Shown here: one piece after another, positions 1 to 10,900 of the stretch
Layout: each line of letters opens with the position of its first letter
How positions within the stretch are numbered: position 1 is the first letter of the stretch
Source of the DNA: Calditrichia bacterium
GTDB lineage: Bacteria > Calditrichota > Calditrichia > RBG-13-44-9 > J075
DNA length: 64,000 nt
Direction of reading: 5' to 3'
Assembly: GCA_020635015.1 (NCBI GenBank)
Contig: JACKAP010000001.1
Location: forward strand, 434,001 to 498,000
Notes under the pieces: generated by a model
Told to the model about the DNA's origin: nothing
The model's input: the letters and a program-made list of their open reading frames with translations, nothing else
Databases searched by the model: none
Translations under genes and position numbers: made by a program

Positions 1-2
1 AC

Positions 3-2025
3 TGGGATTTCGGCGACGGCAATGGCTCGACGCTGCAGCACCCGTCCCATACTTACACCGATGCCAACACCTACATCGTGCGCCTGACCGTCACCGATGA
101 GGACGGCGACAGCAGCAGCACGGTACGCTTTATCACCGTGCAGCCCAACCCCGGCGGCACCTTCGGGGACTTCACCGAGGTGACCCCGCTCGATTCGCTT
201 TTCGTGACCCCGCAGAATGAGGATTTCTGGGTGATCACCACCGCCCCGGCCGACTATGACAGAGACGGCGACCTCGATGTCGCGGTGCTCGGCTATTATG
301 TGGTTTATAATCAGAGTGTGGAAGATCGCCTGGTGCTGATCACCAATGAGGGGCCGGCGGGACCGGGTGAGTGGGAATTCAGCTACACCGACGTGCCCCT
401 GGACGGCATCAGCACCGGCGCTTCCGACCTCGCCTGGGGCGATGTGGACGGTGATGGCGATCAGGATCTGGCACTGGGCAGCGATGGCACCACCGTCATC
501 TACCGCAACGATGCCGGAAATCTGGTATTGACCGATACCCAACTGCCGGGCTATTGGGAGGACAACGACCAGGCCGATTTCGACCTGCGCTCGATTACCT
601 GGGCGGACTACGACAATGACGGCGATCTCGACCTGCTGCTGCCTTCGGTCTTCGATTTTACCACCTTTTCCTACCGCACGGCGCTGATGCGCAACGACGG
701 CGCCAACGGCAGCGGCGGCTGGATCTTCACCGAAACCGACTCGGTCTTTGCCCCGACCTCCCATGCCCAGAGCGCCTGGGCCGACTTTGACAACGACCTG
801 GATCTCGATCTGCTGCTGGTCAACATTTCGCCGCTGAATAACGACGGCTTTATCCGCCGCTACCGCAACGACGGCAATGGGGTCTTTGTGGGCGAGGATA
901 TCCTCGACACTTTGACTGTAGAGCATGGGGAGGTGCAGTGGGGAGACTACGATGCCGACGGCGATCTCGATATCCTGGTGGCCGGTCACATCAAGGAACT
1001 CAACGGCAGCTACAACGTCACCCTGCGCATTTACCGTAACGACAACGAAACCTACGTTCCCTCGGAGGTGATTCCCTGCGTGCCCTGCGAGGGCTGGTTC
1101 GACCTCACCGCCGCCACCTGGGCGGATTATGATACCGACGGCGATATGGACATCTTGCTGGCCGGCAACTATAACTCCGGCTCGCAGATCGAAGGCCGGG
1201 CCCGGATATACACCAACTCCGGCGGCATTTTTACTGCCGACACCGCCAACACCCTGCCGGCGCCGCGGGCCAGCGGTTCCCGTGGGGGCACCTTCTCCTG
1301 GCTCGACATCGACGGTGAGGGCGATCTGGACTACTTCATCGCCGGCCAGTATTTTGTGCCGGGCGGGAACGGGCTGGTGGAGGCGCAGATGCATGTCTAT
1401 CGCAACGATGCTTCGGGACAGAATAACGGCCCCACAGCGCCCGGAGGCCTGAGTGCTGCGGTGCAGCCCGACAACACGGTGCTCCTCTCCTGGAACCCGG
1501 CCAACGACGACCATACCCCGGCCGCGGCGTTGACCTATGATCTCGATCTCTATCGCGACGGGGTGCCGGTGACGATTCCCCGCCACCTCCCCAGCCCGGC
1601 AACCTCAGCGCTGTGACCGAATGGTTGCTGGCCGGGCTGCCGGACGGTCATTATGACTGGACCCTGCGCGCGGTGGATGCCTCCTACAATGGCGGGCCGG
1701 TCGCCAGCGGGAGCTTCAACATCGGCATCACCGGGGTCGAACCGGGAGACGGTGTACTCGCGTCTTTACCTTCGAGAACAACTATCCCAATCCCTTCAAT
1801 CCGGCCACAACTTTCCGTTTCGCGCTCCCCGAGCGGGCGGACGTGGAACTGATGATCTACAATGTGAAGGGGCAGTTGGTGACCCGGCTGGTGAACGAGG
1901 CGCTTGATGCCGGCAGCCATCAGGTGCGCTGGAATGCGGGCAGCCTGCCCAGCGGCACCTACTTCGTGCGCCTGACCGCCGGCAAGTTCACCAGCACCCC
2001 AGAAAGTGACGTTGTTGTTGAATAG
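3..2025 (+). CDS. Secreted FG-GAP/VCBS repeat protein with PKD and sorting domain (5' partial, frameshifted)
   Basis: The reading frame is open from base 3 and enters from outside the window. The first residues (WDFGDG...TYIVRLTVTD) are the end of a PKD domain. About seven FG-GAP/VCBS-type repeats follow with the calcium-loop-like pattern DxDxDGDxDxxxxG (for example DYDNDGDLDLLL), then an Fn3-like stretch (from about base 1437) and a C-terminal sorting domain (NYPNPFNPATTF, then a FlgD-like Ig fold) ending at 2025. The frame changes near 1598 (an apparently missing G in a CCCGG context) and near 1764 (an apparently missing T in a T run). The last residues also look shifted near 2003, where RKxTLLLN would be expected. 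Homology continues smoothly across each break, so sequencing error is as likely as decay. Inferred role: exported beta-propeller/adhesin-like surface protein. Its function is unknown. Confidence 0.8.
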
Positions 2026-2068
2026 TACCAACTGCATATCCGTTAAACCGAGTACTGATAAAGCTTTA

Positions 2069-2242
2069 AATAGAACGCGGATGACGCGGATTTACACGGA
2101 TAACGGATTATGTTTAATGACAAAGGCTTATGAAAATTCTGTGCACTTTGTATTCAGTTCGCTAACTTCCGGTATATCTTTGATAAACCCGCGCGATGTA
2201 CCATAAAAAATCCGCGAGAATCCGCGTCATCCGCGTTCTATT
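2069..2242. repeat. Dispersed inverted-repeat element, copy 1 of 5
   Basis: The left arm reads AATAGAACGCGGATGACGCG and the right arm is its near-exact reverse complement (CGCGTCATCCGCGTTCTATT). The interior carries TATCTTTGATAAA and ATGTACCATAAAAAA, which resemble the interiors of the copies at 17609, 33331, 35100 and 38084. The element fills most of the gap between the secreted protein and the ribonucleotide reductase. No gene is seen here. It could fold into a long hairpin as RNA or be a non-autonomous mobile element. Confidence 0.75.
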
Positions 2243-2289
2243 TTGGCCCTATCAGCTCTCAAAATTTTATTGTCGTATACTATACCCTT

Positions 2290-2332
2290 TAAAACAAAAA
2301 AAACGCCCCGGGCGAACACCCGGGGCGTTTAA
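2290..2332 (-). terminator. Rho-independent terminator of the ribonucleotide reductase gene
   Basis: Read on the minus strand, a near-perfect GC-rich hairpin (AAACGCCCCGGG, loop TGTTCG, CCCGGGGCGTTT) is followed directly by a T-rich tract (TTTTTGTTTTAAA). It lies about 20 bases beyond the stop codon of the minus-strand gene that ends at 2354. Confidence 0.9.
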
Positions 2333-2353
2333 CTTGCAAAAGGTCAAACCCGC

Positions 2354-4672
2354 TTAGAAATCGATCTCACACTGTCCTGCCAGGCAGGCCAATTCCTGCG
2401 CCGCGGTGGTGAAGTCTTCTTCTTCGTAGCGGTAGATCTTGGAGAAGTCGATGGCCGGGAAGGCTGCCGCCAGTTTCTCGTATTCTTCTTTGTTGATCTC
2501 CTCGTAGGGCATCTGATCGTATTGCGCATCAAAGGCCGGGAGGAAGGTCATCCCACCGATCTTATCCTGGTTTTCCCATACCCATTTCATGATCTCGAAC
2601 ACCTCGTCCGCCTTGTAGGTGATGGTCACGCTGGGATTATGCTCGGTCCAGTTCAGCTTGTTTTGCAGCCAATAGTCGCACTGCTGCACCGCGCTGCGGT
2701 CCTTGCGGGTGATGGCGTTTTTCGGGGCCTTCACCGGGAAATGTATCACCCAGGTGTCGGCGGTTTCCGGCATCTGCCCGTTTTCCGGATCCATCGGCAC
2801 TCCGGCGTCGCGCAGCACCTTGAAGACCGGAGTATGAGTGCCAACTCGCACATTGCGGATGTAATATTCCGCCCAGCGCCCGTGAATGCCCGGGGAGCAG
2901 TCGAACAGTTGCGAGGAGTTGCCGGAAGGCTTCACGCAGGTCACCGAAGCGGACTGGTTGATGTGCAGCATCTCGGCAAATTTCTGGTTGGTCTCGATCG
3001 CCACCTGGCGCAATTTGGCCTGCACCTCTGCATCCTGGGCCACCGGGCTGTCGAGCTGCCCGTTGATATCTACTCCCAGCAGGCGCTCCTCTTCGCAGTT
3101 CTCCCGCCAGATTTTGCGCAGTCCCGGGAAGTGGGTGGCCATCGACTGGATGGTGCCGATGATCGCAGCAATCTCTACCTTGTCTTTCAGGGTCTCATAA
3201 GTATCCCCCGCCCGCGCCACCGCGATGGAGAGGTTGCAGAATTCGTAGGGCGCGCAGCACAATCTCCCCGCAGGGATTGGTGCCGAATTCCGCCGGCTGG
3301 CGCCGTTCCGGCAGCGACTGGAGTGCCGCCTGGCGGGAGAAGATCCCCGGCTCGCCGCGGCCGGATTCGACCATGTCCAGGATATAGCGGGAAATTTCCG
3401 CCTGGGTCAGGGGCGCTCCGGCCAGACCGCGGAGTTGTTGGCGTTCCAGCGCTGGCTGTTGTTGCGCTCAAAATCCCCGTTTTTGGAGAGGCGCATGTCC
3501 ATGTCGTCATAGTCGAACAGCGAGATCATTGCGGTGCGGCGCACCCCGCCGGAGACCGCGGCATTGCCGACGGCGCACATGATGTCGTGGGCGTCGATCG
3601 AGCGCAGGAAGCTGCCCTGGCGGGCCAGGATGCGCGCACGGGCGAATTCCAGCATCTTGCGCAGCGGCTCGGGGCCGGAGGCGCGGCCGCCTTTCACCCG
3701 CAGCGGCGCGCCGGCCGGGCGGATCTCGGAAAAGTCGAAGCGGATATCCCCGCCGTCAAACCAGGTCTGCAGGGCAATACGCAGCGTTTCCGCCCAACCT
3801 TCGGCGGAGTCGTCGACCACCATCTTGAGCGGTTTGCTGTTGCGCTGGCGGCGGATGCGCGGGAAATTCTCGATATACTTGCTCTCCACCGAATATCCCA
3901 CCCCGCAGCCGCACATGGAGATGATCAGGGCTTCCACGAAGGAGTCGATCGAATCGACCGGCATATAGGAGCAGTTGTAGATGCAGATATTGTTGCGCCG
4001 GGCGGCCGGGCCGGCCATCGCCAGCAGGCGCATCGAGGTCATGGCCTTCATCTCCAGCATCGCCATGCGGATGCGCTCGTAAGTCAGCGCCGGCAGGCGG
4101 TAGTCGGAGAGCTCCTTCAGATAGTTCGCCGCCCGGTCGATGGTCTCCACCCAGGTCTCCCGCCGGCCCAGCTCGTAGTTGAAACGGGAATATTTATCAT
4201 AAAATTGAAATTTTTGCAGTTGGGTGGGAAAGTAAGCATCGGACACCTCGAAAGCCTGGCGCACTTGCTCCGGCACCGGGCGCTCCTGGCGTTTTTTGGC
4301 ATGCTCGGCGCGGTAGAGAATATAACTTTTGGCAGCCTCATATTCGCCGGCGGCCTGCAGCACCATCTCGACGATATCCTGAACCCCTTCAACCGTCGGT
4401 TCTTCATATTTAGCGGAAATGATATTCACCACCTGCTGGGCCAGTTCCGCCACCGGGGTGCCCGGTTCTTTGCCCAGATGTTTGAAACAGAGCGTGATCG
4501 CCCGTTCGATCCGTTCGATCTCGAAAGGAACCACCCGGCCGTCGCGCTTGACGATCGTAGTGGGAGGGGTGATCTCGATGGCGATGCTGTCCAGTGCTGG
4601 GCTGGCATGACCATTCTTGCTGACTCCGTTCGCGTTCGGTTCGTCAGACTTGCGGGTTTTACTTGACGACAT
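2354..4672 (-). CDS. nrdJ: Adenosylcobalamin-dependent (class II) ribonucleoside-triphosphate reductase, with two compensating frameshifts
   Basis: Reduces ribonucleotides to deoxyribonucleotides using B12. The N-terminus (about residues 30-120) is an ATP-cone (VVKRDGRVVPFEIERIERAI), followed by the monomeric RTPR-type barrel with CGCGVGYSVE, the active-site segment TNPCGEI and PYEFCNLS, VKPSGNSSQL, and a C-terminal redox pair CLAGQC. The protein is about 770 residues, as expected for RTPR plus a cone. The start chosen is the ATG at 4672, which has CGGAGGAGC just upstream; an earlier ATG at 4699 lacks this. The frame breaks near 3412 (one C too few in a C run) and returns near 3256 (one extra G). 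About 155 bases carrying NPCGEI therefore lie in another frame, while both outer parts share the same frame. Error in the assembly is the simplest reading. No B12 riboswitch was recognised upstream. Confidence 0.88.
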
Positions 4673-4714
4673 ATTGCTCCTCCGTGATTTTTTTCCCAAA
4701 TGCCAGACAGGGAA

Positions 4715-4743
4715 ATAATACCTTAGTGTTTATTTAGGGTGAA
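4715..4743 (-). promoter_or_regulatory. Candidate promoter for nrdJ
   Basis: On the minus strand TTCACC and TATTAT are separated by exactly 17 bases, about 43 bases before the chosen start codon. The fit to the housekeeping consensus is fair (4/6 and 5/6). Promoter consensus in this phylum is uncertain, so this is only a candidate. Confidence 0.35.
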
Positions 4744-5024
4744 GTTACAAGTTGTATTACTAGCGGGAAAATGCAGCATTTTTTTCACTGGACCTGGTGG
4801 TTGTCGGTATTGAAACAGGCAGAAAAGTAATTTGTCGCGCCGGGTAAATCAAGACAATTTTCAAGTAAATAGACTTGTTTTATGGCACATTTTGACTTTT
4901 TTAAAACTGATTTTGAGTAACCTGTTGAGGGAAATGGACTTATTCGAAATCGCTTTTTGAACCTTTTTTTATGGCCCGCCTAACCGGGGAAAAATCAGCC
5001 GTACGGTTGTGATGTTTTTTTTTT

Positions 5025-5262
5025 GTGGATGGGTGGATGGGTGGATGGGTTAATGGGTAAACCTCCGTGTGTGGAGCGAGTCGCGACCCTACATTACAAC
5101 GGCACAAAACAATTTACCCGTACATGCGTTAAAAAAACAGTTGTCTTTGGCGAGTGGTCTTATTAATTACAGAGTAGGTCGAGTCGCGACTCGACCATGC
5201 ATTGTCTTTGGCGAGTGGTCGAGTCGCGACTCGACCTACAACTGACAACTGACAACTGATAA
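5025..5262. repeat. Cluster of three simple/palindromic repeat types in a 600-base gap
   Basis: The gap 4673-5277 holds no gene. Its first part (4744-5010) is AT-rich with no clear signal. Then come tandem GGATGGGT units (5025-5061), two exact copies of the perfect palindrome GGTCGAGTCGCGACTCGACC (5177-5196 and 5217-5236), and a run of ACTGACA/ACTGATA units (5239-5260) immediately before the ribosome-binding site of the phasin-like gene. Confidence 0.7.
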
Positions 5263-5277
5263 CTAAAAGGAGGCGTA

Positions 5278-5682
5278 ATGAAAGAAATGAAAGATCTGTT
5301 CAAAAAGGCATTTTACCTCGGCGTCGGTGCGGTGTCGGTGACGGCGGAGAAGATCGAGAGCCTGGTGGATGAGCTGGTGCAGCGCGGTGCGGCCAATCAA
5401 TCCGAGCGCGGCAAACTGATCGATGAGTTTATGGAGAAAGCCCGGGAACAGGAAAAAATTCTCTCTGCAAAAGTGAAGGAAATCGTGCAGACGCATGGTT
5501 TTGCCACCAAGCGGGAACTGGATGAGCTGCGCCAGCGCCTGGAAAAGCTGGAAAAGCAGGCGGCCCCCAAAACCCGGCGTACCCGCAAGCCAAAGACCGA
5601 AAAAGCGTCTACCGAGGACGCTGCGCCGAAGAAAACCCGCACCCGGAAGAAGAAAACCGATTCCGGAACGGAAACGGCCTGA
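5278..5682 (+). CDS. Phasin-like small coiled-coil protein with Lys/Arg-rich tail
   Basis: 134 residues. The N-terminal half (KDLFKKAFYLGVGAVSVTAE...) matches the PhaF/PhaI phasin-family pattern: an amphipathic helix, then a heptad-rich segment (about residues 40-95). The C-terminal 40 residues are a basic, Ala/Thr/Pro-rich tail (TRKPKTEKA, TRTRKKK), as in PHA-granule proteins that also bind DNA. A strong AAAGGAGG lies 5 bases before the ATG. Known phasins coat polyhydroxyalkanoate granules, but no PHA synthase is in this window, so a general coiled-coil membrane- or nucleoid-associated role is equally possible. Confidence 0.65.
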   Translation: MKEMKDLFKKAFYLGVGAVSVTAEKIESLVDELVQRGAANQSERGKLIDEFMEKAREQEKILSAKVKEIVQTHGFATKRELDELRQRLEKLEKQAAPKTRRTRKPKTEKASTEDAAPKKTRTRKKKTDSGTETA

Positions 5683-5768
5683 GACGCGCTCCAGGCTTAA
5701 TTGCACACAGTTTTCGCAGATGTAACAGATTTACGCAGATTAATTCTCCTGATATTACAAGGGGAGGA

Positions 5769-6587
5769 ATGATGATACAGCGTACGTTGTCAGTGTTGAT
5801 CATCCTCGGCTTTGCGTCAGCGGGATATTCACAATCGGCGGATAGCACGCAAGTGGGTGCCGCTGAGGCGGATTCCGCCACCGTGCAGCAGGCGGAGCAG
5901 ACCATCCCTGCTTTCCGGCCGCGGCCGCTGATTCTGCCCTGGGAATGGCAAGACCTATCCGGCTTGCCGGGAACTGCGGTTTTTACTGCGCCGCTGCCTC
6001 CGGCTGCCGGACAGTTGACTTTGCTGCCTCCGGCGGCAGCTTCCGGAAATCCCTATAGCGAAAACCTGACCGGCTTCCAGGGAAGCACCGCCTTCCTCTT
6101 CGACTATACCACCGAATTACGCCGCCTGGATAAGGTGCAGCCGGAATATGGGAATACTGCCGTGATGGTGCCGGTATTGCCCCTGGCCCTGCTGGGGCTG
6201 TACGGCGCGCAGCAGGGATTCCTGGCGCTGCACAAAGATCCGCCGATCGCGTTCGACGAAACCGATCTGGCGATCCTGGGTCTGATCTGGGAGGAACCGC
6301 AGCAGACGGCAGTGGCATATTACGAGCAGTATAATCAGACCGGCTCACCGCATCATTTAACCTACATGGTCCTGCAGCAGCGGCTGGATAAGTTGCTGCG
6401 CCAGAAAGTGCTGGACATCCGCACGGATGGCGATCATCGCCGGCATTATACGGCTCGCTACGGCCGGACGGAATTGTTGAAGCTGCTGGAAGCGGAATTG
6501 AGCAAGCTGAGCGGCGAACCGGCAGCCGCGCGGATGTCCGAGTTGCAGCGGATGACCATGCTGCTGCGGATGTCGGAGCGTGATTAA
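5769..6587 (+). CDS. Membrane-anchored winged-helix domain protein (hypothetical)
   Basis: 272 residues. An N-terminal hydrophobic signal/anchor (about residues 3-20) is followed by a Pro/Ala-rich low-complexity region, a second hydrophobic segment (VMVPVLPLALLGLYGA, about residues 129-145), and a C-terminal domain (about 160-250) resembling a BlaI/MarR-type winged helix (FDETDLAILGLIW, then LQQRLDKLLRQKVL, then a basic beta-wing DGDHRRHYTAR). If both hydrophobic segments span the membrane, the winged helix would be cytoplasmic. GGGGAGG lies just before two adjacent ATGs; the first (5769) is used. The exact family is not recognised. It may be a membrane-bound regulator, or the helix-rich C-terminus may be a coincidental match. 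Confidence 0.6.
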   Translation: MMIQRTLSVLIILGFASAGYSQSADSTQVGAAEADSATVQQAEQTIPAFRPRPLILPWEWQDLSGLPGTAVFTAPLPPAAGQLTLLPPAAASGNPYSENLTGFQGSTAFLFDYTTELRRLDKVQPEYGNTAVMVPVLPLALLGLYGAQQGFLALHKDPPIAFDETDLAILGLIWEEPQQTAVAYYEQYNQTGSPHHLTYMVLQQRLDKLLRQKVLDIRTDGDHRRHYTARYGRTELLKLLEAELSKLSGEPAAARMSELQRMTMLLRMSERD

Positions 6588-6598
6588 GGCTTTTTTTG

Positions 6599-6885
6599 AG
6601 TCCACGGATTACACGGATTAACACTGATATGGTGATGCGTGGAAGAGTTTACGACATTGTGAATTAAGTTCTTTGCTGTTATAGATTTCTCACATACAAC
6701 GTTCGAAATGACGGGAGCTCTGTCGTTCCGAGGCGTCAGCCGAGGAATCTGTAATTTCAAAAGTCTTGCTTCACAATGTATTTGCACATCAACCGATTAC
6801 GATAGCATATCCGTTTTTACCCATCAACCCATCAACCCATCAACAAAATCAGTGTCAATCCGTGTAATCCGTGGACGAAGTTTTT
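6599..6885. repeat. Inverted repeat pair flanking other simple repeats (gap 6588-6896)
   Basis: The left arm TCCACGGATTACACGGATTA (6601-6620, then ACACTGAT) is matched by its reverse complement near 6850-6880 (ATCAGTG..AATCCGTGTAATCCGTGGA). Between them lie a GTTCGAAATGACGGGAGCTC segment related to the repeat at 32140 and an ACCCATCA tandem (6818-6846). No coding gene is supported. Confidence 0.65.
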
Positions 6886-6896
6886 CAGAAAGTAAA

Positions 6897-7487
6897 TTAC
6901 ACAACCTTCAATAACCAGCGTACCGCCGCCAGCACATCATCGGCGATGTAATCTGGCTGGGGAATGGCATCATCCGCCCCGTAGCGGGCATGCTGGCGGG
7001 CGCCCTCGCCGGTGCGCACCAGGACGGCCTGCAGTCCCAGAGCTTTGCCGGCGGCGATGTCGCTGTATTTGTCGCCGATGATCAGCGAACGGGCCAGGTC
7101 GAGGTGCATCTCCCGTACTGCCTTTTGCAGCATCCCCGGCGCCGGCTTGCGGCAGCCGCATGCCCGGCGGTAGCGCGCCACCGCCGCTTCCGGCAGATGG
7201 GGGCAATAATAAAATCCATCAATCCTTGCCCCTGCCTGGGCAAACATTTCTGCCACGCCGCGGTTGATCGCCTGCACCCGCGCCTCATCGAAATACCCCC
7301 GGGCCACCCCGCTCTGATTGGATACCACCACCACCGCATACCCCGCCCGGTTGAGCAGTTGCACCGCCTCCACTGCGCCGGGGATCAGCACAATCTTCTC
7401 CAGCGAATCCGGATAACCGACATCCACATTCAGCGTGCCGTCACGGTCGAGGAATGCGGCCGGTTGTTTGGGAGGATGTTTAGCCAT
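6897..7487 (-). CDS. gmhB: D-glycero-beta-D-manno-heptose-1,7-bisphosphate 7-phosphatase (HAD family)
   Basis: 196 residues, the usual length for GmhB. HAD motif I is FLDRDGTLN (catalytic Asp14 and Asp16), motif II is VVSNQSG, motif III is the Lys in CRKPAPGM, and motif IV is IIGDKYSDI. The zinc-binding loop characteristic of GmhB is present (YYCPHLPE, then CGCRKP). The enzyme removes the C7 phosphate in ADP-heptose synthesis for LPS inner core, or in related GDP-heptose routes, and acts in the cytoplasm. It stands alone here on the minus strand between repeat-filled gaps, without other heptose genes. AGGA lies 9 bases before the ATG. Confidence 0.9.
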   Translation of the reverse strand: MAKHPPKQPAAFLDRDGTLNVDVGYPDSLEKIVLIPGAVEAVQLLNRAGYAVVVVSNQSGVARGYFDEARVQAINRGVAEMFAQAGARIDGFYYCPHLPEAAVARYRRACGCRKPAPGMLQKAVREMHLDLARSLIIGDKYSDIAAGKALGLQAVLVRTGEGARQHARYGADDAIPQPDYIADDVLAAVRWLLKVV

Positions 7488-7504
7488 GGTATGTTATCCT
7501 GGGT

Positions 7505-7693
7505 TGATGGGTTCTGGTGCCACGCTCTGCGTGGCACTCCGCCGTTCGACGCTCCGCGTCGAGCGTGCACGAATTTGATCTTGACGATGTGACGCAGAGC
7601 GTCACAAATGGCATTCGACGCGGAGCGTCGAACGAGAGAACGTTCTCTACGGAAAATCAAGCCTTTTAAGCATCACCCCATCACCCCATCAAC
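7505..7693. repeat. Palindromic repeat cluster in gap 7488-7930
   Basis: Two types alternate: CACGCTCTGCGTGGCA-like and GACGCTCCGCGTCGA-like palindromes (7518-7640), each present in both orientations, followed by CACCCCATCA tandem units (7676-7693). The same GACGCGGAGCGTCG motif recurs at 59036-59085. The remainder of the gap (7694-7930) is AT-rich and contains no gene; it probably holds the promoter of the plus-strand gene at 7931, but no convincing -35/-10 pair was found. Confidence 0.65.
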
Positions 7694-7930
7694 TCTAAGA
7701 ATCAACATGTGATAAAAATGTTAGAATTTAAGGGGATATTTTTAATCGTTAATCAGTTAACTTTTTAGACAGTCGACAGCCTCAGGGCGGATAATAGACA
7801 AAAAACCGCCGGAGTGCAATAATTTATCACATCGATTGTCGAAATCAGTTGGATTAAACAAAAGGAGTCTTTATCGCTCATCGTTACTGCGTGACAGCAA
7901 TTCCGGAAATTAACCGAGGAGGTAAGAACA

Positions 7931-10900
7931 ATGGTTCGTTTTCAATATATTCGCTCCGCAGTACTATTGACGATTGTTGCTTTATGCTTTTCCACACCGC
8001 TCTGGTCCCAGGCCGGTTTTCAATTCGGGCAAAATAAAGTTCAATACAAAAATTTCGACTGGCAGGTCTTCCGCACCGAGCACTTCGACGTGCACTACTA
8101 TCCGGAAATGGAAGCTTCCGCCCGCGACGCCGCCCGCATGGCCGAGCGGGGTTATGCCTACCTGAGCCAGGTGCTCAATCATCAGATCAAGGAGCGCATC
8201 CCGCTGATCCTGTACGCCTCGATGAACGACTTCCAGCAGACCAACACGGTGCAGAGCATGATCGGCAGCGGCACCCGCGGGGTGACGGAAAGCCTCAAGA
8301 AGCGGGTGATCCTGCCCATGACCGGCTCCTACCGGGAGTTTAACCACGTGCTGGTGCACGAGTTGGTGCATGCCTTTCAATACGACATCATCTTCGCCAA
8401 GGAGGGCGGCAACCGCCGCTTCAATCCCCCGCTGTGGTTCATTGAGGGGATGGCGGAATATCTCTCTATCGATCTCGATAATACCACCCGAATGTGGATG
8501 CGCGATGGACTGGAACACGACAAACTGCTGAGCATCGACCAGCTCAACCGCGCTGCCGATATCCGGGTCTACCGTCTGGGCGAGTCGGTATTCCATTATG
8601 TCGGCGCGCAGTACGGCAAAGCGATGATCGGCAATCTCCTCAAGGATGCGGTGCAAACCGGCAGCGTGGAGCAGGCTTTCAAGAAAAATCTCAGCAAAGA
8701 TAACAAACAGCTGACCGAAGCCTGGCACGCCAACGCCCGCCAGATCGCCCTGCCGGCCGACAGCGCGTTGTTCCAATCTCCCGAAGCAGCGGCGACACAG
8801 TTGACCAGCCGGGAAAATTTTTATCACCGTATGAACCTCACTCCGGCGGTCAGCCCGGACGGGAATTCAATTGCCTACATCTCCAATGAGGATCTCAACG
8901 AAGACATCTATCTGCTCACCCGCAATGCGCAGGGGAATGGGAAAATCACCGGCTGGTTTCCGGCGGCAGCAGCCGGCAGTTCGAAGCGCTGGGCTTTTTC
9001 GAAACCGCCATCGGCTGGTCGCCGGACGGGCGGCGCATTGCCTTCGTTTCCAAGTCCGGTAAGGATGACGCTATCTATATTATGGACCCCTTCAGCGGAA
9101 AGGAATTGCAAAAGCTGGTTTTCAGCGAGCTGAACGGCCTGCTTTCTCCTACCTTCTCCCCGGACGGCACCCGTCTGGCCTTTGTGGGGATCAGCGGCGG
9201 TGTTTCCGACCTTTATGTTGTCGACCTGCACAATGAGGCCTTGACCCGCCTGACCAGCGACCGCTTTACCGAGTATCATCCCCAGTGGTCGCCGGAGGGG
9301 CAGGAAATCGCCTTCGTCACCGACCGCGGCCCCGGCAGCGATGAGGCCCGGCTGCTCTTTGGCGATTACGACCTGGCGCTGTACGATCTGAACCGCAAAA
9401 CGGTGCGCCTGCTGACCCACCTGCCCGGTGATGTGACCAACCCCCAGTGGTCGCCGGACGCCCGGGAGATCGCCTTCATCTCCGAACATCAGGGTATTCC
9501 CAACATCTATCTCCTGGAATTGGCCAGCGGACGGATCGATCCGGTGACCCATCTTCTTAACGGGGTCTCCGGCATCACTGCTACCACCCCGGCCTTCAGT
9601 TGGTCGGGGGACGGCAGCACCCTGGTCTTTCTCCGCCTTTGATGACGGCAGTTGGCAGCTCTACCGTTTGGACCTGAACAATCTGCTGGTGGATCTGGCC
9701 GCGCGGCGTACGATCCCCCTGGAAGCGCGGGATATGGCGACACCGCCCGCCGCCGGGTCGGATACGGCCTCAGGCCGCACCGTCACCGTTCCGGCAACCC
9801 CGGCTCCCGTGATGACACCTACCGCAGCGGTCGCCGCCACCGTCTCCCCGGACACCCTCTGGCTCCCGGCCCTCACCGACCAGACTGCGCTCTACGCCAA
9901 TTACAACCTGGTTCCGGAAGACTCGATTGAGGCGCGGGATTACAGCCGCAAATTTAAGCTCGATGCGGTAGGGGTGGGCGGCGGTTATGACACCTACTGG
10001 GGGGCCAGCGGCGGGGCGCAGTTCCTGTTCAGCGACATGCTCGGTAATCACAATCTTTATATTACCTCAGCGCTGCGCTTTTCCGATCCACGCTTCATGG
10101 ACGCCTCGGTGACCTACTTCAACCAGGCCCGGCGACTGAACTTCGGGGTGCAGCTCTATCAGCAGAGCTACCGCTATCTCATCGGCGCGAACTTTACTCA
10201 ACTGGGGCAGATCCGCAACACCTACCGCGGTTTCAACGCCCTGGCGGCCTATCCCTTCAGCCGCTTCGCCCGGGTAGAGCTGAGCGCCGGAATGACCCGG
10301 GTCGACCAGGACTTCCTGCTGGAAACTTACTCCTTGAGCGGCATTAAGCGGGATACCCAGGATATCGGGGCCTTCAGCTTTGCCCAGGCCGGGGGCGCGC
10401 TGGTGTTCGATAATACTGTCTACGGCTATATCGGCCCCTTGAGCGGCAGCCGCAGCCGCTTTTCCCTGGAGACGACCGCCGGAGATCTGAAGTACAACAC
10501 TGCTTTTGCCGATTACCGGCACTACTTCAAGATCAGTTCCCGCTCCACCCTGGCCTGGCGGCTGATGGGCGGGAGCAACTGGGGGAAAGACCCGCAGTTC
10601 TTCAGCATCGGGGGGCCCTTCGGCTACCGTGGGGCGGATTATAACGAGCTTTACGGCACGAACTTCTTCCTCAGCAACCTGGAATACCGCTTTCCGCTGA
10701 TCCCCTTCCTGCCGGCCAATGCGGATCTGCTCAGCGGCGCCGCCTTTGTCGATGCCGCCGGGGCCTGGGGAGATGGAGGCTATACCGGTCTGCAGCCCAA
10801 CACTTTCCGGGCGTTCAGCAGCGAGGGAGGATTGCGTTTTCAGGATCTCAATGCGGCGGTGGGAGTGGGGGCACGAATGAATTTCGGTTTCATCCTGATG

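Noticed and set aside
1336..1602. Arg/Pro-rich open frame on the minus strand
   Set aside because: Shadow of the FG-GAP protein. Low-complexity basic composition is typical of a wrong frame in GC-rich DNA.
3250..3415. Programmed ribosomal frameshifting in nrdJ
   Set aside because: Two opposite shifts would be required, and no slippery heptamer with a downstream structure is evident. Base errors are simpler.
2522..4666. Very long open frame on the plus strand opposite the ribonucleotide reductase gene
   Set aside because: It is an antisense shadow caused by GC-rich codon bias. It has no ribosome site or family similarity and covers a clear nrdJ gene.
4673..4800. Cobalamin riboswitch upstream of the B12-dependent reductase
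   Set aside because: No B12-box or matching helices were recognised in the leader, which is only about 40 bases from the candidate promoter.
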